Part shown: one piece after another, positions 32,951-45,539 of the stretch
Position numbering within the stretch: position 1 is the stretch's first letter
Layout: every line of letters begins with the position of its first letter
DNA from: Aselliscus stoliczkanus
Taxonomy: Eukaryota > Chordata > Mammalia > Chiroptera > Hipposideridae
Direction: 5' to 3'
Assembly: GCA_033961575.1 (NCBI GenBank)
Contig: CM066733.1
Location: forward strand, 142,340,421-142,404,420
Length of the DNA stretch: 64,000 nucleotides
Notes under the pieces: generated by a model
What the model was told of the DNA's origin: nothing
Seen by the model: the letters and a program-made list of their open reading frames with translations, nothing else
Database searches by the model: none
Position numbers and translations under genes: made by a program

Positions 32951-34719
32951 TTGGAGGGAGGATGAGAATAGAGAAACCAAACGGCCTCTGTTTAAATCTA
33001 AAGATGGAGAAATGGCTTGGTGTTGGGGAGGCTGGTAGAGAGACACCTGGTAGTATTTTAGACCAATTGGTGGGGAAGTGGGGGCTGATTCTGAGAGCCT
33101 GAGCGGGAGGTGGGACTAAGCTTACACTGGGCAGCTGGCTTGGAAGCAGCCTGGACCTGCAAGACTGCTTTGAAGCTAGCGGTTAAGATATCAGACAGAG
33201 GTCGAAGTAAAGTAAGTTATCAGGAACTAAACAGTCAAAGCGAGGTGAGGCCAGAAACTCAGGCAGACTGTCCACCCCGAACAGCCATATGTGAGGAGAC
33301 ACCGAGCATGCTAACATCTAGTCCATAATGGGAGTCCATCATCTTAGCCTGGAGACACTGATGTCTGCTGTCGCTTGGAACCAGTTACTCTCCTGGCCCA
33401 TGTAGGGTACACCCCTCAGGGCAACTGGCCTCCTCATGAGTGCCATAAAATGCAGAAAGGGCATTTTAAAAACCATGTAAGTTTGCTCTCTTGAGCATCT
33501 TATTTCTTTGTAAGTCATTTGAGCAAAACACATCTCTGTGAGATTCATTGCTTCAAAGTATTGTATTCCTTTGGTACTTTCCAAGGGCTCACCAATAAAA
33601 TAACAGAAAGGCATCTGCCCTTGAAACAAATTAGGTACTTAAGTGAACATTGCATTTATATCTGAACATCCTAGTAGCCAAGCTAAACAGGGAAATGCAC
33701 TGGGTTGTTCAGTTTCCTGTAACCTAAGGAAGAGAAGCACACTCCTTGATCTGAAGAGAAACCTTCCCGAGTTCTATATAAGCATGTTCTGTATAATCGT
33801 GGTAGCTATACTACTCCTAAGGATATGTTTGAGTAAAGATGCTCCTTGATACACCTAAAATCACAACTTAATACAGGAAGATATCCTTGTTTTCTGTCTC
33901 TAAAAAAATGAATTGGAGGGAGAAATTGTACCACTTCGGCTTCACTGTGATTTCTAAGAGACAGGAGAATTAATCCTTTTAGAAATTCTTGAGGGAAAAA
34001 TAGCAGAAACCTGTTGTTGTTTCAGGGGCTGGAGATAACGATTTGTTTATTTTATCCAAGTGCAGCTGGTCACTAAAAGTGCGTGGAGCATAGTCATTGT
34101 TATCCTGTGTGTAGAGAGGCCAACACAGTTAGGTGCCTAATGAGGGAGGATGCCCTCTAGTGGTGATTACCTGTAAATGGCTGCCCCCAGGTCCTTCGGA
34201 TTCCACAATCCCCTGTAGGCTTCTGCCTGATGGAGTCACTACAGGATGCTGGTGGAGCCCTAGCTGACTGCCGGAGCTTTGGTGATTCTTTTCTGGTTAC
34301 TGGGCCTAGTGACACATTATTACCACTTGAGTTCTATGGATTCTATATGAAGATAATATATTTAATCAAAAGCAGTTGAATGTCGGTGTTTCGGCCTGGG
34401 AACATGTAACCCTTGCAGCAAAGAGCAATGACCCTGCTCTTCCTCGGCTGAGGGCCACCGGGCTGACCCTGTGGATCTCATCTCCGTGTCACTGTCTTTC
34501 CTCCATCCCCCGCCCACCTCTGCTCCACTTCAGCAATGGGAGCTCTCCCTGCACAGGTGACGTGCTCCTTCTCTTGTGGGCCTCTTACTGCTCGCCTCCC
34601 CTTGGGGAATGCCTCACAAGTTCTAGCCTCAGCCTTACCCCTCCCTAGAGGACCCCTTGGCCAGCCAACATGAACCACTTAGCTCTCAGAACAAAGACCA
34701 CAATTTGCAGTATTTGATT
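32951..34719. other. Long unassigned stretch
   Basis: No exon, repeat family or RNA gene recognised. Several frames of 60-96 codons on both strands have no domain. Confidence 0.5.
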
Positions 34720-35640
34720 TACACTTTGATTCCTGTTTTTATTGTGCACCAATTAAAGGCAAAGCCTGGGCAAGAATTCCATCAGCAAGGAATTCACAGT
34801 AGTTGGGGAAATAAGACACAGGAGCAACTAATTCAGCCATTAAGAGCCGTAAAGTAGATTACAGAACAAGAAAACTCCCAGAAGGCCCAGGAAAGGCTTC
34901 ATGGAGGAGCCCAAAGCAAGTGGGCACACTTGCTCACTAGCGTGCTGAGAATAGGATGCAGATGGACCAAACCACCCTCCCCGCTCAGCACGCAGCCTGC
35001 AGGTGGACGCCGCTGGATGGGAGGTTACCTCGTCAGCTCAGCTCACCTCGGTGGGCTGCACAGTGTCATGCCCCATATGTGTCTGGACGTGCCAACGGTA
35101 AGCACACGTTCTTAATAAGGGGTTAGATTTGGATGTTGGAATTCTGTGTTCTTAAAGGGAATTCCAATTGAGACAGGTTGGAAGGAGGAACTGTGAATAC
35201 TTCTGTGTTTGTACGTTTTTGTGGACATGAGTGTGTGCTTATTGTGTATGGTGTGTGTGTGTGTCTGTCTGTCTGCCTGCACATGTGTGGAATAATAGGC
35301 AGTAAGGCTGAAAGCGGGTCTTATACTCCAGGCTAATGAGCCTGAACTTTATTTTGAAGTTCAGGTAGTGGGTGAGGGTTTATGCGTAGTGGAGTGATGT
35401 TACCTGAGTGAAGTTTCTTATATACCTACTTATATTTACTTCTTGGGTTAACAGAGGCAAAGAGGCTGAAGTCATGGGGGAGGTTTTGAAATTATATGTA
35501 AGAAATAATGAAGCATATAAAACAGTGATAGTGAAATCATGCGATGAGATAGATGCAGGAGGCATTTCGGAGAGACAATCAATGGAGCTTCACTTATTAG
35601 GTGAAAGGTGGTGTTTGAATCAAGGGTGAGGGTGGGGGCC
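34720..35640 (-). repeat. L2 LINE fragments, antisense, discontinuous
   Basis: Antisense L2 phrases occur at 34750-34920 ('GGAAATAAGACACAGGAGC', 'AAAGGCTTCATGGAGGAGC') and 35300-35640 ('GAACTTTATTTTGAAG', 'GTAGTGGAGTGATGTTACC', 'GAGATAGATGCAGGAGGC'). The stretch between them, with a GT/CTGT microsatellite at 35250-35280, is not clearly L2. Confidence 0.45.
35250..35280. repeat. (GT)n/(CTGT)n microsatellite
   Basis: Compound tract: GTGTGTGTGTGTGT followed by CTGTCTGTCTGCCTGC. Confidence 0.85.
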
Positions 35641-35769
35641 AGAGAAAGGGGGGTGTCTGGGGTGAGGTCTGGGCCTTTTGCCTGGTTACTGGGTGATGCT
35701 CATGGTTGCAGACACTCTCAGGTTTCCATGCAACAGCCAATCCTGTCCCCCCATACCCCCTCTTTCTTG

Positions 35770-36175
35770 CTGACACAAAGCTATTCCTAGTCCCAAGGAA
35801 TGAACCTTGATTGGTTTGGGCTAGTCAAGCCCGTTCATTTTTCTAGTGAATGATCTCAGAGTAGACATATGATCTAGGTCCGGTCAATGAGCTAAATAAA
35901 AGAAGTGTGCTGGGGACTGTCTCGCAAAACACAGCAGCCAAGGAGCTGATCCCTTGCTGCCTTCTTTGAATGCTGTTCAATATGAACATGGTGCTTGAAG
36001 CAGTGGCCAGCATCTTTGGATCATGCAGGGGAGACCAAGAGTATCTAGGAGAGGTCTGATATTGTTGCACTCGGAACCAGCTGTGGAACCAGGTATCTTC
36101 AGACATCTTGCTAAGTGAGATCATATATGTCTGAACTTTTTTGTTGCTTGCAGCCAAACATAATGGATACAATGA
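35770..36175 (+). mobile_element. LTR-like mammalian repeat, family uncertain
   Basis: 'GTCCGGTCAATGAGCTAAAT' in the first third and 'TTGTTGCTTGCAGCCAAACA' at the end match a widespread mammalian repeat that I recall as LTR-like. The layout also resembles the element at 38881-39285. No internal coding region. Named only as LTR-like. Confidence 0.4.
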
Positions 36176-37441
36176 TTAATCAGAATTTGAGGAAGAAGAA
36201 GACGTGATTGTGGTGGTGCAGGTAGATGGCTAGAGAAATTGAGGAGTTTTGTGTCCCTATGTCGTCTTCTGACGTATATTCTGTCTTGGGGGCTCAGGAA
36301 GGGGATGAGTCCAAGATTAAGGCACCTGAACCCCTTCCCTGGCTCTCATCCTTGGTAGACTGGCTTTCTCCGCTTTTCAGGCCACTGTAGCAGGGAGATG
36401 ATGACCACCCAACAGCACGTTTGGTTCAGGAGACCAAAATACATATAGCCACTTGGTCCCAGTCTCACATTCTTGGGTAGTCTGGCCTGGTTTAATTAGC
36501 TCTCCAGGATTGTGACATACAGTTTACATGCATGGCAGCTGTGTGTGTGGAACTGGGGGGAGAGAGCAGGGGGCAATCAAGAGAGGTCCTTATGAGCTGC
36601 CCAGACTCCCCATAAATGTCTCCTACTCTTACTGCTTATTTAGCTATTACCTCCCAATAACTCCTCACACATAGCAGGATTCTTAATGAATAATTAGCCA
36701 TATATGACATGTTATCTTAATGTTAAAATCATTCTAATACCAAAGGACTTTGACACAAAAATTGTGTGTGCATATTTTAGGCTATGCTTTCCAACAATAA
36801 TAGCAAATTACACTAACATTGTAAGAGGTATTTGTTCTGCCTCCTTCCCCAATTTACGAAGAAATAGCGTAGATGGAGTAATCTGATATTGCTTTGCTAT
36901 TTCCATGATTTACTTTCCTGTTCAAACATTTTCATTGAGGAAAATAATATAACACAGCAGATACTTGCAAAAATTCTTTCTAAAAACAGAATATGTTTTT
37001 GAAAAATAAGCTTTTGCTCATCGTAACTCTGACCGCATGATGCCTAGTGTATCTGAAAACTTAAGCTCTCAAGGGGCCCTTCAATTTAAGTAAGATTGAA
37101 CATATTAGAGAACTGAAGAATTGGTAACTGGTTGATGCCAGTTAAGATGTTTCAATTAGACTGAATTTTAACTGAGGGCATATACATTTGTTTCTTATTG
37201 TATTTATTTCCTGTACATTTATTTTACATTCCAACTTTTTGTAACTTGGAAATCAAAGGGAGAAAAGCATGTGTAAAACCCCAGTGAGGTTTCCAACGAA
37301 CCTCAAAGTGGAGTGTGACCAGGAGGCCTTGCCACAGGTCCCCCTGGGACACGCATACCCCCAGGGGCTACGGAAGTTCCAAAGAAGAGGGGCCAAAGGA
37401 ACCAGGCTCATCTGCTGCAGCATCAGTTTTGCCTAGTGTAC
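36176..37441. other. Non-coding stretch, nothing recognised
   Basis: AT-rich with a GC-richer end at 37280-37420. No gene or repeat family recognised. Confidence 0.55.
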
Positions 37442-37889
37442 AATAATTAAAAACATTGGGGCCGGCCAAGTGGAGCGTTGGTTAGGAGCTGGCTTGGGAT
37501 GCCAGCTCTGAGCAGCTGGGCCCCGGTTTGGATCTCACACATGAGGGCCAGTGACGCTGCCCTCTACAGCTAACAAAATCTCCACCTGGAGCTGGGCTGT
37601 GCGAGCCCCGGCGATGGTGTGGGCTGCAGTCCCTGCTGCAGTGGGCTGCCATAGGCTACAGTGAGTGGCCGGCAGCCAGCATGAGCAGCGAAGAGCCGTC
37701 ATGAGTGACCGTCCAGAGGATGGCAATCGACTGCCTCACCCGGGAAGAGCGCAATGATGATACCAACATGGGCCAGTGAAGCCACGTCCTCCACAACTAG
37801 ACTGAAGAACAAAAACGGACCACAACCTGTCTGTTCCCCTCCCCCAATTCCCTAATAAAATCTTAAAAAAAAAATAATGAAAAACATTG
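37442..37889 (+). mobile_element. Long composite tRNA-SINE, intermediate head
   Basis: The body is 37459-37872. The head keeps a 16-nt block GCTCTGAGCAGCTGGG (37504-37519) that the copies at 8251 and 45699 have lost, followed by the B-box-like GGTTTGGATC. The middle and the 'CACAACTAGACTGAAGAACA' tail match the other long copies; it ends CCCTAATAAAATC plus A tail. Flanks 37442-37458 and 37873-37889 agree at 16 of 17 positions. Confidence 0.9.
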
Positions 37890-38699
37890 CTTTTGTGTTA
37901 AAACACACAGGGGTCGATTATGGAGAGACTACAAAGAGCTTGATTGTTTAATATATATATATACATATTTGAATTAAAAACTGCCCATTTAGGGCAGTTG
38001 GCTCTGCACGCTGGGGATTGCTGGGGGTTGAGGGGTGTGGGGAGTTGAAGTGAAAGTCAAGGAATCCAAGACAAGTGGGTAATTTTTATTCCAGACCAGG
38101 TATTTCATTGGTGTGGCTTTTCTGTGGGGGATGCGGAGGGTCCACACGAACACCTGTGAATATTTGTGTGAATATCCCCTGCCTGTGAAGGGCTCAGGAT
38201 TATGGGAGCAATCTGCTAGTATTTTGTGGTGAATATGGATGCAATGTTCCCACTGTTTGCGCTTTCCGTTGTCAAGATAAATGCTGCTGCCTTTGTGTGT
38301 TTTTTATGCTTTCATGTTACGGTCACTCAGTATTAGAGCTAAAAGCGACTTCTGGCTCATCTAGTCACTCTACAGGATACAGTCTGTAAATGCAAGAACT
38401 GCAATTTCCAGGTGTTGCTGAAATTAACTTAGTTATCAAATCACTTAGTAATTTATTAGCTAATTTAACCAATTAACTAATTAATTATTAGGCTCGGAAT
38501 CTGGTCTTTCTCCTAGTCTTTTTTGAGGGAATAGTAGTGTAGATATAGGGAATGTTAAGGCTCATTAGCAGCCTTACTTAGCTAATCAGTTTCTTCACTA
38601 TTATATTTCATACTTGGAGCTTTATCCCAAACTCCTGGCAGTTTACAGCCTACTCATAGCTGAGTTTTAGATAGCTCAGAAGCTGCCAATTATTTAAGG
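37890..38699. other. Non-coding stretch, nothing recognised
   Basis: Includes a short (AT)n run at 37951-37970 and an AT-rich 'TTAGCTAATTTAACC' patch near 38457-38475. No gene or repeat family recognised. Confidence 0.55.
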
Positions 38700-38805
38700 G
38701 TTGTTAAAACAAAAAACTGATTATGTGGCAGAGGTCATATGTGGCCCTCAAAGTCTAAAATATTTATTGTCTGGTTCTTTACAGAAAAAGGTTGCTGACT
38801 CCTAA
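38700..38805. mobile_element. hAT-Charlie-like fragment
   Basis: 'GGCCCTCAAAGTCTAAAATA', 'TTTATTGTCTGGTTCTTTAC' and 'AGAAAAAGGTTGCTGACTCC' correspond to the end of a common mammalian hAT-type relic. Only one end is seen and there is no TSD. Confidence 0.45.
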
Positions 38806-38880
38806 GTCTCAGTGGCGGTCACAGCCTTGCTAACAGACCCACTGTGGTTCCAGGAAGTAGTGTGCTCAGCCCCTGATTGT

Positions 38881-39285
38881 GGGCTGCAGAGGATCCAAAC
38901 CAGTCATGACAATCCTGAGTTCATGTTTCTCAGTCTATTTTCAGTTAAGAATAGTCATGTGACTTAGTTCTGACCTATGAGGCCTAAGTGTAAGTCTTCT
39001 GGTTGGGGGATGGGGAAAGTAGTTTGGAAAGCTTTTCTGATGTGTTCATTTGGCAGCACCTGTCTGACTTCTTTGAATATGATGTGATGGCTGGACTTGC
39101 AGCAGCTCTCTTGTTGCCCTGAGGGAATGGCCAAGAGAATTGCATTGTCATCGGCCTCAATGTTACTGAACCAACACCAGCAACCATCTATCTTAAGATG
39201 TCCTGCTGTGTGTAAGAAAATTAAACCCATGTTTCCTTAAGCCACTGCAATGGCTTTATGTATTTCTTGCAGTTAGATATTTTCC
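38881..39285 (+). mobile_element. LTR-like mammalian repeat, family uncertain
   Basis: 'GTGACTTAGTTCTGACCTAT', 'TTGTTGCCCTGAGGGAATGG' and 'CCTTAAGCCACTGCAATGG' follow the order of an old LTR-like repeat related in layout to 35770-36175. No coding part. Confidence 0.4.
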
Positions 39286-39484
39286 TGCTGACAGGAGCAC
39301 TATTCAGCCTCAAAAATTCCAATTGCCTCAATTTTTTTTTTTTCTAGGAAGTATTTTCTGGTCAGCTAAGAGCTATTGGACTTTTTCTGATCTATGATTT
39401 TATTCATCATTGCCCCACCTCCTTATTACTTATTCTGACCTAGATTTAGCCTTTGTAATTAATGTTAATTTTATGCATTTTCAA

Positions 39485-39665
39485 TAAGCTACATAACCTT
39501 GGAAAATTACTTACCCCTTCAGTTTTCAGAATGTTAAAAAATGGAACAAATCATAGTACCTACCTCATAAGGTCCTTTTGAGTATTAAAAAATTAATAGA
39601 TGTAAAACACTTAGCATACTGTCTGGCACATAATTAGTACTTAAAAATGTGAGTTGTTGTCGCTG
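39485..39665 (+). repeat. MIR SINE
   Basis: MIR wording in order: 'CATAACCTTGGAAAATTACT', 'CATAGTACCTACCTCATAAG', 'GATGTAAAACACTTAGCATA' and 'GTCTGGCACATAATTAGTAC'. Confidence 0.8.
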
Positions 39666-41160
39666 TTTTCTTGTTGTTGTAATTCTAGTGCTCGTTTTCC
39701 TCCCCTTCTATTTTTCTCTCTGTCTTTAATAAAGAATAAGCATTTTAGGTTATATATGGAACCCCATCCCTTTACTAATGATAAATGGCAATGGCCTTGG
39801 AAATATTAGGGAATGTTTACCAAAGGAGGAGAGGCTTTAACTTTTAAATTCAATGTTAGAAACAACCTGAAGATTTCTCAGTCTTGGTATAATTTTAATT
39901 TGAATATGGATCATGGGCAGATCTGGAGTACAAAAGCCAGCAAAGGATGCATTTCCTTTTCTCAGGTTTCAAAAGTTAGCTGGGTAAAATGGATAGAAAC
40001 AGTTAGGAAAGCACCTTAGGACCAGCTGAAGTCCTTTGTAATACTTAATGCTGCTTGTTGGCTTCAAAGGATTCGTGTGGCATGCTACCTGAGTGATATA
40101 CATTTTGTGTAGAAGGATTTTTTTTTTATCATACCAATTTATAATTCTCATAAAGAACTCTTAGGCTTTTGAGGGGAAAGGGAATCTATTTAACAAAATT
40201 AGGAACGGGGTGGGGGAAGTGTGTCTTTTTTAAATGATGCTTCACAAGGAAGAATATTTCTATTGCAATAAATTATTTTTTGATTGCCTCTATACCTCTT
40301 CCTGCTCCATATCCCCATTCTGAATCGCATCATTAAACAGTGCCCGATGTGAATATTAATGTGAGTCAGGAGAAGTCTGCCAGTCACACACAATGCATTC
40401 AAATGTTGGCTTTACATAATTATCCTTCCTTTTTCCTGTGTTCTTTATGATGCCCAGTCTAGATTTTACAGTGCTATCTAATAAATCTGCAGTGAAATTT
40501 TCTTTGTATTTGGATGACAGCCTGTGAATGTTGCCAGCCTTATACCTAGATGAAATTTGGCTCAACAGAAAGCAAGCTATTGGCAAAAAAAAAATGAAAT
40601 TTGTTTACTTCTTTTTTTTATATACAGATGTTCCCTGACACTAGATCTTTGTTCTACATTTTTGATATGTGCAGAAAGGTTAATAATATCGGCCACCACA
40701 TCTCAGTGCCTATGATTTGTTCAGAATAGTTACTGAATATTGAATGAAAAGCCTAGTAAATATTTCAGCCTGTGAAAATGTATAGTTCCTTATGAATGAA
40801 AATATTATTGTGGACCAATCGATATGGCTGATAGATTTGATGGTTGGTTGTTTCCTGAATGTCAAAGTTTCTTATGAGGCCCCATATAGAAGGAGATGAT
40901 AAGACAACTCCCGGCTCCCTTAAACGACTGTAACCCTTAGTATAAATGATTCACAATCTAACATACCAAAAGAACTTTTTTGACAAAAGCACATTTATAG
41001 ACCCTTATTGATTATTTTCAAGGATTTGTGGGGAAAGAAATGATAATTTCTAAAATTCTGTGGTTCGGCAGGTGTGGCCTGGACTTTCAAAAAATGATAA
41101 TCTCAATGCCCATTGCAGCTCAGTATGAGATAGTTCCTTAAATACATTTTGAGAATTGTT
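39666..41160. other. Non-coding stretch, nothing recognised
   Basis: AT-rich; frames of 60-76 codons only. No repeat family recognised. Confidence 0.55.
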
Positions 41161-41207
41161 TTTTCTGTTTTGTTTTGTTTTTTGTTGTTGTTGTTGTTGT
41201 TGTTTTT
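41161..41207. repeat. (GTTT)n/(GTT)n microsatellite
   Basis: TTTTG units pass into a clean run of six TTG trinucleotides and end in a T run. Confidence 0.9.
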
Positions 41208-41374
41208 AAGAAGCAGATCAACAGGAGCCAATATGGACTTGCTAAGATTATTTGCTTTGATAGTAGGATTACAGGACTGGTAGTGAGGGGAAGATCGGTA
41301 CAGTCTATCTGAATTTCAAAAAGACATTTGTCAAAGGATCTCATGGTGCACTCATAAGAAAATAGAGAAATTGG

Positions 41375-41596
41375 GTCTAAATCAGTAGTTCCCACAGTTC
41401 ATTTGAACATAAAGGATTTTTTTTTCCCCAAAGAAAAGATCATGAAGAAATGCAATATCCCCCCCTCCTCAGAAGAAAAGAAATAGAGTTGACTTGGGGA
41501 GGGGGCAAGCACTCCTCCCTTTGCTCCCCTACTCTCTGCAGCCCATGGAGCTCATAACTCCCTTGGGAGAACAGATGGGAAACCGCTGGCCTATAT
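41375..41596. mobile_element. hAT-type MITE with 8-bp TSD
   Basis: The element is 41383-41588. The left terminus CAGTAGTTCCCA and the right terminus TGGGAAACCGCTG are imperfect inverted repeats of the hAT CAG-GGTTCCCA type. The flanking octamers GTCTAAAT (41375-41382) and GCCTATAT (41589-41596) agree at 6 of 8 positions, the length hAT transposases duplicate. Internal sequence is non-coding. Confidence 0.6.
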
Positions 41597-43450
41597 GATA
41601 GCATTTTTGGTTGGGTTCCTAATGGAGTGAATGGCCACACCCAGGCAGTGCTCATTATTATTTTGATTATAATCTAGAATGCTTTCTCCAGTTGAATGTC
41701 ACAGAGATTCATTATTTCTTATGTTTCCCATTTTAGAAATTTCTTGGGTGGATAAAGATATTGGTGATGATCAAATTCCTGAAAATGAAGCGAGGGGAAA
41801 TATAAATGTGTTGGGAGGCAAAATCAGACTCTAAACAGGTCTCAAAAGGGTAGATTGGCAAGGAAACACAAAAGGATGAAATTCAATGGGAGTCAATGAC
41901 GTGCCCCACATTTAGCTTCTTCAAACCAGTCTTATATGTACAAGGCAGAGGGTATAACTTAGCAGCAATTATGGGAAAGGTTTGGGGTTTCAATTACTTT
42001 TAAAGTGAATACTAGTTCAGAGTAGGGCAACACATGTTCTCCTATTCTTCTGTCAGAACCAACCTGAAGTATGGTGTTCATTGTGGTAATAACACATTGT
42101 CAAGCACTTGCTTTTGTGTCAGACATAGCGTTTTGTTCTTTACCTATACCTTACCTGGACTGTTATCCCTAGATTTCTGACCGTGCGGTTTCTTTTCATG
42201 GGGGGGGTCCATCAAGAATCTCTTGTTTGTACCTCCTCTCCTCACAGAACTGAGGAAATGAAGGAGGCGTCCTGACTGCCATTTTAATCATCAGCAGTGA
42301 TGGGCTCTGCGGAGCTAAGCCCTACTCCAGTGCGTTGAGAAGTTTTCAGTGAGTCATGGTCCCTGGGTTTTCTTAAGACAAAATAACCTAGTTTTTCACC
42401 TATTCATTAGAAAGGATGAGTCAAAAGACCAGGACGATTCAGACCACAGGATTGATGTACGTCCTGTGACAATGGACTGGTTTCGACTTTGTTTACTTTC
42501 AACCTCGTATTGAGTAATAGAAGTTGAAGGTGTGTGTAAACCACTAATGCTCTTTTAAAAATAATAAGCCTTAAAAATAATATTCTTTCTAAATTGATGC
42601 TACAGAGGATAGTAGGTCAGTTCCAGAGACTTGCAACTTAAAATTTTAAGAGTATTTAATTCTAATTAAAATGTCTTGTGTTAATATAAGTCCTTGCTTC
42701 CCTCCCTCCCACCTTTCCACATTTTCCCTTCCCATCTTCTTAGCCTCCCTCCTCCTTCCTTCCTTTAATGCATATCAAGCACTTTGTCTGCCACAGGTAC
42801 AGTAGAACAACAAGAATAAAACGAAGTATTCATATGTAACCTTTGGATGAAGAGGTAAGTTGAATGAAATGACAGAAATACAGGCAGTTTTAATTTTTGT
42901 TTGCTCTCCTAAAAGAGACAGTCTTATTGAATGCCTAAGGCTCGATGACATTTCTTCCAAAATATACCAAATATAGCATTTTTGAGGCAAAGTGTCTAGT
43001 TCTTGATTTTTAAACTGTAGTCATTATTATAGATAAACTTTCACCAGGGTGACATACTACTTGCTTTGAAAAGATGAGAAAGAAATTCCAGCCAGCACCT
43101 CCTGCTATCACTTCTCTTTGGGAGGTTTCCTAACCCGAGGGCTCCTCAGGCTGCCGTTTCTTATTCCTTCTCTCACCAGGGGGAGAATAGCCAAGGGCAT
43201 TATTAGCTTTGCTTGCTGCTGAACGGATTGGGGGTGACTTGGGACTTCTTCTCACACTACTGCAGTCTGGCATTTTGTGGAGATGGCCTTACACAGGAAG
43301 GTTACACCCCCACAGACTGACAACTGCTATTCTTCCAAGTAAAGGAAAATACTGATATTGGTGTGGAAATAATTTTCCCTGGAGGCCAACACACAACAGC
43401 TTCTCTGCAAAGTGTTGAACTTGACCTAGTAATTTGTATATACTGATGCT
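41597..43450. other. Non-coding stretch
   Basis: No gene recognised. An antisense MIR phrase may lie at 42090-42170 ('GTGTCAGACATAGCG'). A C/T-rich patch at 42695-42768 is low complexity. Confidence 0.5.
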
Positions 43451-43552
43451 GCTTTTCTTCTTACTCCTCTCCTCTTTTTCTCTTTCTTTTTCTCATTCTC
43501 TGTCTCCCTCCCACTCTCTCCCCCTCCCCCTCCCAGACTCCCTCCCATGCTT
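43451..43552. repeat. Polypyrimidine tract
   Basis: About 100 bp of nearly continuous C/T on the plus strand (TCTTTCTTTTTCTC, then CCCCTCCCCCTCCC). A lysine/glutamate-rich minus frame through it is a composition effect. Confidence 0.85.
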
Positions 43553-43604
43553 CCATGAATTTTCCAATTTTTTTGTACAAGAAGCTGTGTTTGTTTTCCC
43601 CTTC

Positions 43605-44150
43605 TTTTAAAAAATAGCTTTATTAAGAGGTAATCCACATACCATACCATTCACCCATTTAATTTATATAATTTAATGGTTTCATTATATTCACAGAGTT
43701 GTGTATACAATACCATAATCGGCTTTCTACCATTTTGATCACCTCAAAAATGAACCCTGTGTGCAGTACAGGATAGCTGTCACTTCTCATTTCTCCCCAA
43801 CTCCCACCCCTACCACCCTTGACAACTATTAATCTACTCTGTCTCTATAGATTTGCCTATTCTAGACATTTAATATAAATGGAAACACATATGTGGTCTT
43901 TTAGAATGGGCTTCTTTCATTTAGCATAATGTTTTCAAGGTACATCCATATTGTAGCATGAATCAGTACTTTGTTCTTTTTTTTTTTTGAGGGCAGTGTC
44001 ACTGGCCCTCATATGTGGGACCCGAACCGGGACCGCTGGCTTCCCAAGCCAGCGCTTAACCACCATGCCACTTGGCCAGCCCTACTTCGTTCTTTTTTAT
44101 GGCTGAGTAATATTCCATTGTATAGATCTATCATATTTCCATTCTTTCAT
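43605..44150 (-). mobile_element. Old L1 3' end, antisense, split by a SINE
   Basis: Antisense L1 landmarks: 'AATAGCTTTATTAAGAGG' at the 3' tail end, 'CATTTAGCATAATGTTTTCA', and 'TATGGCTGAGTAATATTCC' after the SINE at 43983-44082. The L1 resumes exactly across the SINE, so it predates it. Confidence 0.8.
43967..44098 (-). mobile_element. Short tRNA-SINE, antisense, inside an L1
   Basis: The body is 43983-44082. On the minus strand it starts at GGGCTGGCC and has the A-box-like TGGCATGGTGG, the anticodon hairpin, B-box-like GGTTCGGGTCCC and 'CAGTGACACTGCCCTC'. The flanks TACTTTGTTCTTTTTT (43967-43982) and TACTTCGTTCTTTTTT (44083-44098) differ at one of 16 positions. Confidence 0.9.
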
Positions 44151-44197
44151 TTTTTGAGTTATCGAAGTTTGATCTCATCTATTGGATTACAAGTATT

Positions 44198-44282
44198 TTA
44201 AGGGGAGGGATATTTTCCCCTACCAGGCAGCATGTAGCACCTGCAACATAATACAAATTCAGTATTGTTGAGTTGATGCTAT
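44198..44282 (+). repeat. L2 LINE 3'-end fragment
   Basis: 'AAGGGGAGGGATATTTTCCC', then 'CAGCATGTAGCACCTGC' and 'ATTCAGTATTGTTGAGTTG' follow the sense L2 end. Short and diverged. Confidence 0.5.
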
Positions 44283-44715
44283 AAAGGAAATGTGGAAAAA
44301 TTAGTTGGGTACCTTTTCATCTTTGACAGAGTGAAAGTTAGGGAAGATATGAAAAGGAAAATGAGAGAAGTGGTTTGAAATAATAGATTGAATGCGCATG
44401 AAATAAAAAAGGGTAAAATATAGAAGAGGAACAACACCCCTTAGTAGGACGCAGCAGACCTTAGAAAGAAAGCGTGTAGACAAAGTGGGGAGTAGACAAG
44501 TGGGGACACACAAAGGCACACACAAGCAGTTTGAGCAGGAGCCAAACTTTTAGAATATTCATCACAAATTATGTATGTTGAAAATGTTTGCAGAGACAAC
44601 GACCAAAATTTTGTTTTATTTGTTTAGCTTTATAGATATTCTGAAATTGTTGGAATGAGAATGTAAAACTAATTCATTATGAATAATTGAAACTTTTTTC
44701 TAACTTGTCATTCTC
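44283..44715. other. Non-coding stretch, nothing recognised
   Basis: AT-rich; a 74-codon minus frame has no support. Confidence 0.5.
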
Positions 44716-44780
44716 ATCACCACCACCACCACCACCATCATCACTATCACCACCACCACCACCATCACCATCATCATTAT
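44716..44780. repeat. (CAC)n/(CAT)n microsatellite
   Basis: Alternating CAC, CAT and TAT trinucleotides over about 65 bp with two clean CAC runs. Confidence 0.9.
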
Positions 44781-44835
44781 CGTGAATGTTTATCAAATGC
44801 GCATGAAAATGTATTGAAAAATGGTGATTTTCTGG

Positions 44836-45010
44836 GTGTTCAGGACACTACGCTAAAACATTTTACATGAGTTATTTTATTCATCTTCCTAACAATTCTA
44901 TGAGACAGGACCTATTCATATCTCTAATTTTACATATTAGAAAAGTGAGGGCGGAATTTGAACTAGGTTTGACTCTGATATGCATACATTCTTCTAAAGT
45001 AATTTCTAGT
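44836..45010 (-). repeat. MIR SINE, antisense
   Basis: 'TTTTACATGAGTTATTTTAT', 'CCTAACAATTCTATGAGAC', 'TTTTACATATTAGAAAAGTG' and 'GCGGAATTTGAACTAGG' follow the reverse MIR order. Confidence 0.7.
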
Positions 45011-45084
45011 TGCAGCTCCCAAAGTTTTAGTCTAATTTCTGCTTCAGTCCCTTTTAACTTTGTGAAGATTTCATAGTTATAGTG

Positions 45085-45520
45085 GTTTAGATTATTGTTA
45101 GCCAATATTCACAACCCTCCTGCTCCCTCTGTGGGTGTCATGTGCCTCCCATGCCATTAATTTGGGCTTATGTGACTGGTTTAGGCAATGGAATATTAAG
45201 CCACATGATGTAAGCAGAGGCTTTAAATGTGCGTAGAGGCTCTAAATGTGTGTACAGCCTTTGGCCTGCCTTTCATGCACCAGGGATCCACCATGAAATG
45301 AGGATGCCCCAATAGTCTGGGGCCTTGAATAAATATGTAGGGAGCTGACCTGAGCAAACCTGCGTGGGCCCAGGCCCAGCTGATCCTCAACCTGAAGCCC
45401 ACTCAGGTCAGGTCAACTTGGCAACTCCATGAGCATGAGAATAAATGCTTGACATTGCAGGCCACTGGGTTGGGGTGGTTTGTTACACAGATGTAGTGTA
45501 GCAGTACTGACTGTTACAGT
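45085..45520 (+). mobile_element. LTR-like mammalian repeat, family uncertain
   Basis: Ends in 'GAGAATAAATGCTTGACATT', 'CAGGCCACTGGGTTGGGGTG' and 'GTTTGTTACACAGATGTAG', an arrangement of poly(A) signal followed by a 'gccactg' block typical of old mammalian LTR-like repeats. No internal genes. Confidence 0.45.
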
Positions 45521-45539
45521 AGAATCTTTTTTTATTGTT

